Source of the DNA: CAYRLW01 sp964425215
GTDB lineage: Bacteria; Spirochaetota; Spirochaetia; Treponematales; Breznakiellaceae
Length of the DNA stretch: 34,327 bases
Direction of reading: 5' to 3'
Assembly: GCA_964425215.1 (NCBI GenBank)
Contig: CAYRLW010000043.1
Location: 1 to 34,327, forward strand
Shown here: piece by piece, positions 1 through 6,759 of the stretch
How the letters are laid out: the number at the start of each line of letters is the position of its first letter
How positions within the stretch are numbered: position 1 is the first letter of the stretch
The notes under the pieces: model-generated
What the model was told of the DNA's origin: nothing
Seen by the model: the letters and a program-made list of their open reading frames with translations, nothing else
Databases searched by the model: none
Position numbers and translations under genes: made by a program

Positions 1-539
1 TTAATCGTGGCCGTTGGGGGGACGGAAACCACCTCCCGGGTCATAATATCAGCCACCGTAAGGTTTTTCTTGATAATATAACCAGCCTTTTCAAAGATCC
101 CCACGAAGGCCGAAGGGTTTTCCGCCTTTAGCAGGGCATCCATAATTGACTGGTCCTTGGAAGATTCCACCAATTTGGCCAGGGTGTTCAAATAGAGGCT
201 AGAAGCGGTGTTGGAAATAAGGATTAGGTAGACGATTTTAGTGGGAGCTTGGACCGCCGAACCTTCCGCCGGAACAATGGGCGATTTTGGAACCACCGCG
301 GCGATGAGAAAATCGTTGAAGGAAGGTATCCTCGCGTGGGGAATGGCTATCCCCGTTTCAAAGGTGGTTCCCCCCAATTTTTGACGTTCCTGGATTCGCG
401 CCAGGACGTCCTCGTACTGCACTTCCTGCCGGTACACCTTTCGGATCTGTTCCAGGGCCTTTTCTATGGCCTGATCGATCGTCGATACATCGACTCCAAT
501 TTGGACCAACCGAGGATCCATGAGGTTAGATAGATTCAT
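1..539 (-). CDS. PTS IIA-type protein with C-terminal CBS domain (partial, runs off the left edge)
   Basis: The ATG at 537-539 follows a GGAGGT ribosome site. About 179 residues are visible before the window edge. Residues 1-150 look like a PTS IIA domain of the fructose/mannitol/PtsN type, with the motif GIAIPHAR placing the phospho-acceptor histidine at residue 68. From about residue 161 a CBS domain begins (TVADIMTREVVSVPP) and is cut by the edge. In the family, IIA domains accept phosphate from HPr, and CBS pairs bind adenine nucleotides. I see no IIB or IIC domain, so a PtsN-like regulatory role is more likely than sugar transport. It has its own strong promoter (629-657) and a leader of about 80 nt, so it is probably transcribed separately from the rlmI side. 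Confidence 0.85.
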   Translation of the reverse strand, partial: MNLSNLMDPRLVQIGVDVSTIDQAIEKALEQIRKVYRQEVQYEDVLARIQERQKLGGTTFETGIAIPHARIPSFNDFLIAAVVPKSPIVPAEGSAVQAPTKIVYLILISNTASSLYLNTLAKLVESSKDQSIMDALLKAENPSAFVGIFEKAGYIIKKNLTVADIMTREVVSVPPTATI

Positions 540-628
540 ACAAGATACCTCCCGGACATCTTATACAGGGTAGAATGGGTCGTAATATTGGGCACCGCAG
601 GCATATTCCAATATCACAATATAGGGCC

Positions 629-657
629 ATTATAGTGATCCCAGCAAGGAATGACAA
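629..657 (-). promoter_or_regulatory. Sigma-70-type promoter for the PTS IIA-CBS gene
   Basis: On the minus strand the -35 box is TTGTCA (652-657, 5 of 6 consensus), the spacer is 17 nt, and the -10 box is TATAAT (629-634, perfect). Transcription would start near 622, about 80 nt before the ATG at 539. Confidence 0.65.
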
Positions 658-687
658 TACATAGCGACGAATGCAAATATCCACAAA

Positions 688-2007
688 TTAGGACAACAAG
701 CGATAAAATCCGCATTTCAGATACAAAGATTCCCCGTACCCCAACAAAATAGGATGGTCCGGAGCTTGATACCGAAAATCCAAGAGGACGAGCCGCTTTC
801 CCGCGTCCGAAGCGGCGGAAGCCACCAGAACTTTAAACCGGCCCTCGTCCATGGCGTGGCTACAGGAACAGGTTACCAGGGTTCCCTGGTCGGCCAGCAA
901 TTTGATAGCGCGAAGGTTGATTTCCTTATAGCCCCTGATCGCCCCATCCAGGGCGGTATGGGACTTGGCAAAGGCGGGGGGGTCCAACACGATAAGGTCA
1001 AATTTTTCCTTGTTCCGCTCATAGTTCCGCAGTACCTCGAATACATCCCCTTCTACGGTGGTCAAGGTTGCGGGCAGACGATTTAGGGCCCAATTTTTCC
1101 GTACCGCCTCTAACGCCAAGGGCGACACGTCCACCGCCTGGACTTCCCGCGCTCCACCAACGGCCGCGTGGAGGGCAAAGCCTCCGGTGTGACAGCATAG
1201 GTCCAAAACACGCTTTCCCCGGGCAAAGCGGGCCGCTAATTTTCGATTTTCCTTTTGATCCAGGAAATGGCCGGTCTTCTGCCCCTCCGTCAGATCCACG
1301 GCGAAGGGTATACCGTTTTCAAATATGACCACCCCCCCATCCGGGTAGGTTCCCCCGATGATTCCTGAAACCTGGGGCAGGCCTTCCAACTCCCGGACCC
1401 GGGCCTCGTCCCGTTCGATGATTCCTTCGACGGGCCCTAATCCGCTCGCCGCGAAAACCTCTTCCAGAGCCCCGAGAATTTCGGCGCGGCGGGAATCCAT
1501 CCCAAAGGAAAGAAACTGTACGGTAATCCACGAGCGTTGTGGTCCCAGCTGGGATTCCAAAAGGGATACCGTAGGCGGCTCGGACATCGAAGGCAGATCC
1601 TTATAGGGCCAGCCGACAAACCGATCGATTATCAGGCCCGGCAAAAAATCCGCTTCGGCGAACACGATTCGCTCGGATTCCCGCCGAAGGTCGTAGAATT
1701 CCCGCCGCCGCTCCAGGGCGGTCCGGAGCCGGCGCTTGAAAAACCCCCGATCCAAGCCTTCTTTGGAAGGGGAAAAAAGGCGGGCCACAATTTTTGAACG
1801 CCCGTTGGCTAAAGCGCGGCCCACGTAGGTTTTATGATCCGTTTCCACATCCACCACCGCGCCGCTTTCCAGATCCGCGACGCCGATGGTCCGACCCTCG
1901 GCGCCGGGAACGATAACCCTATCCACCTCGTTATCGTAAACCCAGGGGTGCCCCGCTAAGAGCCGCCGCTCCTCTCCCTTTTTTAAAATAATTTTTCCTA
2001 TGGCCAT
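688..2007 (-). CDS. rlmI: 23S rRNA m5C methyltransferase, RlmI-like
   Basis: The 439-residue protein has the RlmI/YccW architecture. A PUA domain covers about residues 1-75 (KKGEERRLLAGHPWVYDNE) and a Rossmann methyltransferase domain follows. Visible motifs are TGHFLDQ (245-251), SAM-binding VLDLCCHTGG (267-276), DPPAF (342-346) and the cysteine motif CSCSH (380-384). The E. coli family member methylates C1962 of 23S rRNA. It is longer than the usual ~396 residues, mainly because of a Pro/Ser-rich insert of about 30 residues at 131-162, between IIDRF and VQFLSFG. The ATG lies 5 nt after the ppk stop codon, so it is probably the last gene of a ppx-ppk-rlmI operon. The exact substrate site is inferred from the family. 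Confidence 0.85.
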   Translation of the reverse strand: MAIGKIILKKGEERRLLAGHPWVYDNEVDRVIVPGAEGRTIGVADLESGAVVDVETDHKTYVGRALANGRSKIVARLFSPSKEGLDRGFFKRRLRTALERRREFYDLRRESERIVFAEADFLPGLIIDRFVGWPYKDLPSMSEPPTVSLLESQLGPQRSWITVQFLSFGMDSRRAEILGALEEVFAASGLGPVEGIIERDEARVRELEGLPQVSGIIGGTYPDGGVVIFENGIPFAVDLTEGQKTGHFLDQKENRKLAARFARGKRVLDLCCHTGGFALHAAVGGAREVQAVDVSPLALEAVRKNWALNRLPATLTTVEGDVFEVLRNYERNKEKFDLIVLDPPAFAKSHTALDGAIRGYKEINLRAIKLLADQGTLVTCSCSHAMDEGRFKVLVASAASDAGKRLVLLDFRYQAPDHPILLGYGESLYLKCGFYRLLS

Positions 2008-2012
2008 ACACC

Positions 2013-3476
2013 CTACTCTGCCGCTGGTCGGCGGCGAACTATAAACTCCTGCCGAGGAGCCGCTTTAAAAGTCTCCGATCGGTCACGGATGGCTTGGTAC
2101 AATACTTCCTGGGCCCGCAGGGGAGGAAGGTCCGGGGAAGGAAGAACGGGCGTCCAGGTGCCGTCCTTATTCAAAGAAAGGGCGTGGGTGGTGTCTAAAA
2201 AATAGGTCCGCAGAATTTCCATTACCTGGGTTTTAATGTGCTCCTGGATAAGGGGAAACATCAACTCTACCCGCCGCTCCAAATTCCTGCTCATCCAATC
2301 GGCGCTGGAAAGGTACACCTCTTCGGCCCCACCGTTGGCAAAGTAAAAGATCCGCGAGTGCTCCAGGTACCGGTCGATTATGCTGATCACCCGGATATTT
2401 TCCGAAAGCCCTGGAACGCCGGGAATGAGCATGCACACCCCCCGGATATTTAAATCTACCTTGACCCCTGCCTCTGACGCCCGGTACAGGGCGTTGATAA
2501 CGTCAATATCCGCCAAAGCGTTCATCTTTGCCATAATCCGCCCGGCGTAGCCCTGGGACGCCCGTTTAGCCTCCCGGTCAATAAGCTCGATAAGCCGGAA
2601 CTTGAGCGAAACGGGGGCGACCACAAGGCGGCGCATGCTTTGAATCATCGAATACCCGGTGATCATGTTAAAAAACAGGTTAGCGTCGTTAGCCATATCA
2701 TCTTGGCAGGTAAAAAGGGCCAGGTCGCTGTATAGTTTGGCGGTTTTATCGTTATAATTCCCCGTGGAAAGGTGTACGTACCGGCGTATTCCATCGCTCT
2801 CCCGCCGGACAATAAGGCAGATTTTTCCGTGGACCTTAAGACGAGCCAGTCCGTAGACCACGATAACCCCCGCTTCTTCAAGCCGGTTGGCCCAGGTGAT
2901 ATTCCGTTCCTCGTCGAACCGGGCCTTTAGTTCCACCAGGGCGGTCACGTGTTTACCGTTCCGGGCCGCCTCTTCCAGGGCCTTTACGATGGGCGAATCT
3001 CCGCTGGTCCGATAGAGGGTCATTTTTATAGATAGCACCTGGGGATCCTGGGAAGCGTCTCGAAGCAAGCGAACCACCGGTTCAAAGGAATGGTAGGGCA
3101 ACTGGAGTAGCACATCCGATTCCCGAATCCGGTCCCAGAGGCCCCCATCCTCCGGGAACTCCAAGGGCCAATAATTTTTCCACACCGGCTCCCTAAGGTG
3201 ATCAAACCCCTTTAGGGTGGCCAATTCAAAGAGGGTCCGTAAATCGATGGGGCCGGGCATCTCGTACAGGTCGTCGGTCCCCAGTTCTAAGCGCCGGGCC
3301 AATTCGTCCCGGATTCGCTCGCTTCCCCCGGCGTAGGACATCCGCACCGGCCGACTATGCTCCCGGCCCGCCAAAACTTCGGTCATCGCTTCTATAAAAT
3401 CGTCATCCCGTTCCTCGTCCACCGAAAAATCCGCGTCTCTGGTTACCTTAAAAAGGAGGGACTCCTGGACCGTATA
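2013..3476 (-). CDS. ppk: Polyphosphate kinase 1, 5' part lost in the assembly gap
   Basis: This is the C-terminal part, about 487 residues, of a PPK1 that normally has about 690-700. The enzyme reversibly transfers the gamma-phosphate of ATP to polyphosphate. The reading frame stays open into the N gap. The visible start includes VTRDADFSVDEE, typical of the PPK middle domain, so the GTG at 3422 is internal and not a start. Catalytic-domain motifs follow: IKMTLYRTSGDSPIV, LKVHGKICLIVR (this histidine matches the phosphorylated His435 region of E. coli PPK) and HLSTGNYND. The missing N-terminal ~200 residues should lie in the gap. It sits directly upstream of rlmI and downstream of ppx. Confidence 0.92.
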   Translation of the reverse strand, partial: YTVQESLLFKVTRDADFSVDEERDDDFIEAMTEVLAGREHSRPVRMSYAGGSERIRDELARRLELGTDDLYEMPGPIDLRTLFELATLKGFDHLREPVWKNYWPLEFPEDGGLWDRIRESDVLLQLPYHSFEPVVRLLRDASQDPQVLSIKMTLYRTSGDSPIVKALEEAARNGKHVTALVELKARFDEERNITWANRLEEAGVIVVYGLARLKVHGKICLIVRRESDGIRRYVHLSTGNYNDKTAKLYSDLALFTCQDDMANDANLFFNMITGYSMIQSMRRLVVAPVSLKFRLIELIDREAKRASQGYAGRIMAKMNALADIDVINALYRASEAGVKVDLNIRGVCMLIPGVPGLSENIRVISIIDRYLEHSRIFYFANGGAEEVYLSSADWMSRNLERRVELMFPLIQEHIKTQVMEILRTYFLDTTHALSLNKDGTWTPVLPSPDLPPLRAQEVLYQAIRDRSETFKAAPRQEFIVRRRPAAE

Positions 3477-3576
3477 NNNNNNNNNNNNNNNNNNNNNNNN
3501 NNNNNNNNNNNNNNNNNNNNNNNNNNNNNNNNNNNNNNNNNNNNNNNNNNNNNNNNNNNNNNNNNNNNNNNNNNNN
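3477..3576. other. Assembly gap (100 Ns)
   Basis: Exactly 100 Ns, the usual placeholder for unknown length. It separates the ppx stop codon (3580-3582) from the internal part of ppk. The missing ppk N-terminus alone needs roughly 600 bp, so the true gap is probably larger than drawn. Confidence 0.97.
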
Positions 3577-3579
3577 ATC

Positions 3580-5118
3580 CTATAAAAGTATCACCTTGTA
3601 ACCAAAGACATCCTCGAACATATCCGCTTTTTCTTCCAGCCCCAACCGTTCCAGGGTAAGATCGTGGTTCCCCGGCACGTGGAGAACTATGGAATCCACC
3701 TTTCGCTCCACCCGAACCTCGGTTACCCGTTGGGAGTGACCCCGGTCCAACGCGTCGGCCACCCGAAGCAGGGCCGCTAGCTTAAGCACCATCATCCGTT
3801 CTTCCCGCTGGAGGGCGATAAACGCGATATGGGTAGAATTGGGGGGCGTTTTTCGATGGTACCGGACCACGTTGGAGACAATCTCCAGATCGTCCCGGTG
3901 GAGTCCAAAGATCTCCGAGTTGGCGATAATATACTGGCTGTGTTTATGGTGGCCCGAGCTTCGGATGAACATACCGACGTCGTGTAAAATGGCCGCCACC
4001 TCCAACAACAGCCGAGCCCGCCGGTCCAGCCCGTGTTCCATCACCAGGGCGTCAAACAGGGTCATAGTCAAGGCCGTTACATGGCGGCTATGGGCTTCGT
4101 CAAAGTGGTATTTCCGCCCCAAATTATTCGCCGACGCCACAACCTGGGGAAAAAATTCCTCCTGCAGTTCCGGATCCACACCCGAGGCGAGGTTTATCAA
4201 CATCCCTTCCCGGATGGACGCGTTGGGAACCACAATTTCAGTCGCGGCGGTTTGCTCCAAAAAAAGTTTATACGTCAAAAGGCCCGGTATAATTCCCTCC
4301 GCTTCCGCGAAGGGGATTCTGAGCTTTTGAACGCATTCTTCGATAGTATAATTTTGAATTTTTTCCACAAATTCGGTAAAGATTCTCCGATCGATGGACC
4401 AGCAGTCCTGGTTTATCTCTACCCCAAACCGGGTGGCCGCTAAACGGGCGTCCGAGCCGGCGACCACAAAGGTCCGCACGGACTGCAGGTTCAGCTCCGA
4501 ATTGAGGGACTCGCAGGTATTTCTAACAATCTCGTCCAAAAAACGGTACAGGTATCGGTTGGTTCCCATGGCCTGCCGGACCTGTTGGTCGATAATGATC
4601 GTTCCCAAGCGCAGGCTGTGGACGGCGGCCATTTTGCCCCGCCGCAAAAGCATTATCTCCGTGGACCCGCCGCCCACCTCGATCACCATGGAATTTGACC
4701 GCTTAAACTGGGGCCTGTCGTCCTTTAGGGCGAACCGAACCGCCAGGTACATCAACCGGTTTTCCTCTATCCCCTCCACCACGTTTATTTTAAACCCGGT
4801 CTGCATATAGATCCGGTCTATGAACATATCCCGGTTCCGGGCTTCCCGCAGAGCGCTGGTGGCGATAACGTGGATATCCGAGTTTTCTATTCCCCAGCCC
4901 TGCAGTAGTTCGTGAAAATTCCGCAACACGGTTAAACAGGCTAAAAGAGACTCCCGGGAGACCACCCCCGAAGTAAAGACATCCCTACCCAGGGATACGG
5001 GTTTTCCCGCCCGGTCAACCACGTGCCAGTCGTCATTTTTTCGGATTTCGGCCACCACCATCCGGATCCCCGTGGAACCGATCTCGATAACCGCGACCAT
5101 CCTCTGCTTAATTTTCAT
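3580..5118 (-). CDS. ppx: Exopolyphosphatase / guanosine pentaphosphate phosphatase family protein
   Basis: The 512-residue length matches Ppx. The N-terminal ASKHA fold shows the phosphate loop IEIGSTGIRM (11-20), EGIEENRL (115-122, containing the likely catalytic glutamate) and EVGGGSTEI (147-155). The C-terminal HD-type domain carries AAILHDVGMF with His379-Asp380. The family removes phosphate from polyphosphate ends, or converts pppGpp to ppGpp. It lies just upstream of ppk in the same orientation, so synthesis and breakdown of polyphosphate appear to be encoded together. The ATG at 5118 has no clear Shine-Dalgarno site. Met7 is an alternative, but its AGAGG is directly adjacent. Ppx is favoured over GppA because of the length, HD domain and ppk neighbour. 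Confidence 0.88.
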   Translation of the reverse strand: MKIKQRMVAVIEIGSTGIRMVVAEIRKNDDWHVVDRAGKPVSLGRDVFTSGVVSRESLLACLTVLRNFHELLQGWGIENSDIHVIATSALREARNRDMFIDRIYMQTGFKINVVEGIEENRLMYLAVRFALKDDRPQFKRSNSMVIEVGGGSTEIMLLRRGKMAAVHSLRLGTIIIDQQVRQAMGTNRYLYRFLDEIVRNTCESLNSELNLQSVRTFVVAGSDARLAATRFGVEINQDCWSIDRRIFTEFVEKIQNYTIEECVQKLRIPFAEAEGIIPGLLTYKLFLEQTAATEIVVPNASIREGMLINLASGVDPELQEEFFPQVVASANNLGRKYHFDEAHSRHVTALTMTLFDALVMEHGLDRRARLLLEVAAILHDVGMFIRSSGHHKHSQYIIANSEIFGLHRDDLEIVSNVVRYHRKTPPNSTHIAFIALQREERMMVLKLAALLRVADALDRGHSQRVTEVRVERKVDSIVLHVPGNHDLTLERLGLEEKADMFEDVFGYKVILL

Positions 5119-5136
5119 ATAGGTAGCATAATAGAA

Positions 5137-5162
5137 AAAACACCTTTTTACAGGTGCTTTTT
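5137..5162 (-). terminator. Rho-independent terminator, usable in both directions
   Basis: The stem CACCT/AGGTG (5141-5145 and 5152-5156) has a 6-nt loop. It has an A-run on the left, which is a U-run on the minus strand, and a T-run on the right. It lies between the glycosidase stop (5183) and the ppx start (5118), so it should end the glycosidase transcript. Confidence 0.65.
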
Positions 5163-5182
5163 CGGTAAAATGAAATTCAAAA

Positions 5183-6607
5183 CTACAACTTATCGATAAG
5201 CATGGAACACTTCCCCGAAGGGATCGGAAGCGTTTTTTTCTTTTTTCCCAAAATATTGATGGTAAAATAGTATAGCTTTTCGCTTTCCATGTGAATTTCC
5301 CAGCCCCGCCCGCTTTTATTGGAGAGGATGGTGATCATATTTCTTTTTAGCGAAAGATTTTCCACTCCCATAATTTCCAAATTGGGTATAATCCAATCCA
5401 CCGTTTTTCGGGGTAACGAAATGGAAAGGCCCACAATGTTTTCTATGGTAAGACAAATCGTGGAAAGGGCGGCGAAGGGCAAATACTGGGCCCGGGGAAA
5501 TTCAGGCTTCCCCTCCCAAACCGCGGGACCTTCCTTTTGGGGCAAGTAGGCTTCCCAGAGGTTTCCCTTGTGGTGGTTGCCCTCGGGATGCATGGAATCC
5601 AAAACGAAATAGAGATGCCTAATAGAACATTCCCGGGCTAAATCCCAGCGTTTGTACTTTTCCAGCCCCTTGATAACCATAAAGGTTAAGTGGGGAAATA
5701 CGGACCCCCGATACCCGTTTCCCCTTTCGTCAAAAGAGACTTCGTTCAAGGCCACCGAAGGAAAAGGGTGATGGGCCCCAAAATAGAGGGGATCCTGCAA
5801 TTTATCGATGATCCGTTCAGCCTTATCGTCGTTCGGAATTTCCGCCAACAGGGGCCAATAACCCGCCAGAGTTTTAACGGAAATACGTTGTTCCTGTTCG
5901 TCCAAATCGTAATAAAATCCCGACTCGCTGTCCCACATAAGGGAATTGATCCGGGTCTTAAGAGAAAAATACTGCCGTTTATATTGGAAACTAGCCTCTT
6001 TATCGTTCAGAATATCCGCCAGGGCGGACATATAGAGGGCGTTTATCGCCATAATAGTGTTAAAGTCCACTAGATAGGCGGCATTTTCCCGGGGCGCGTT
6101 ATGCATCCCCGTCACCGACAGGGGAACCCGATAGAGCCCGTTGGGTTGTTTAAAAAGGCCGTCGATCCAAGCCATATATTTATGCAGTATGGGGATGATG
6201 TCCTTTACCCTTTTTTTGTTCGCCGATTTATGGTATAGGTTAAATTCGGCCCACGCGAAGAGCGGAAGCCCGAGCCCCTCCGGGTTTTCGGGGCCCACCA
6301 TAGGGTTTCCCGTTTCTATGTCGTAGGCCCAGCGGATTGCTCCGTTCGGTTCCTGGCGCTCATAAAAAAGGTCTAAAGACGGGTGGGCCTGAAAAATTCT
6401 GTTAGAATAGACCAAAAAAAACGAGGAAAGTACCGCTTCTATTTGATAAACCGAGGAACTTCCGGGATGAAAAAAAAATTTTGATCCCAAAGGACTTTTA
6501 GTCTCACCGGAAAACCAACAATCTTGAATCCATGCCCATGTTTTATCATAAATATCCACAAAATCCTGATCATAAAAATGGATTTTTGGAAAATCACGCT
6601 TAGTCAC
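5183..6607 (-). CDS. Glycoside hydrolase of the GH63/GH37 (MGH1/trehalase-like) type
   Basis: This is a 474-residue protein without a signal peptide. It has the pattern of an (alpha/alpha)6-barrel glycosidase: WAYDIETGNP, GLPLFAWAEFNLY, a long helical middle, LMWDSESGFYYD, GYRGSVFPHLTFMVIKGLEKY, and GNLWEAYLPQKEGPAVW near the C-terminus. These resemble GH63 glucosidases, mannosylglycerate hydrolases and trehalase-like proteins. The substrate cannot be read from the sequence, and the missing signal peptide suggests a cytoplasmic sugar or compatible solute. The start is GTG at 6605-6607, with AGGAG 5 nt upstream. A TTGACT box lies upstream, but its -10 partner is poor. It is transcribed away from the GatB-asparaginase gene and ends at the terminator at 5137-5162. 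Confidence 0.72.
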   Translation of the reverse strand: MTKRDFPKIHFYDQDFVDIYDKTWAWIQDCWFSGETKSPLGSKFFFHPGSSSVYQIEAVLSSFFLVYSNRIFQAHPSLDLFYERQEPNGAIRWAYDIETGNPMVGPENPEGLGLPLFAWAEFNLYHKSANKKRVKDIIPILHKYMAWIDGLFKQPNGLYRVPLSVTGMHNAPRENAAYLVDFNTIMAINALYMSALADILNDKEASFQYKRQYFSLKTRINSLMWDSESGFYYDLDEQEQRISVKTLAGYWPLLAEIPNDDKAERIIDKLQDPLYFGAHHPFPSVALNEVSFDERGNGYRGSVFPHLTFMVIKGLEKYKRWDLARECSIRHLYFVLDSMHPEGNHHKGNLWEAYLPQKEGPAVWEGKPEFPRAQYLPFAALSTICLTIENIVGLSISLPRKTVDWIIPNLEIMGVENLSLKRNMITILSNKSGRGWEIHMESEKLYYFTINILGKKKKTLPIPSGKCSMLIDKL

Positions 6608-6685
6608 AAACGCTCCTATACATATTCTATTCAGATTACCCTATGGATGATAAAAAGTCAAATATAAATGACGCCTAGGAATACC

Positions 6686-6714
6686 TTGACACTTAAGACG
6701 ACCCCGCGCATAGT
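6686..6714 (+). promoter_or_regulatory. Promoter for the GatB-asparaginase gene
   Basis: TTGACA (6686-6691, perfect), a 17-nt spacer, and CATAGT (6709-6714, 4 of 6). The start would be near 6721, giving a leader of about 40 nt to the GTG at 6760. Confidence 0.5.
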
Positions 6715-6759
6715 ACCAAAGATATCGGCTTTTGCTAAAAATCGAAAGGTAGGATTTCC

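Noticed and set aside
3420..3422. GTG as the start codon of ppk
   Set aside because: The frame continues upstream with typical PPK sequence (VTRDADF) into the assembly gap, so this GTG is an internal valine codon.
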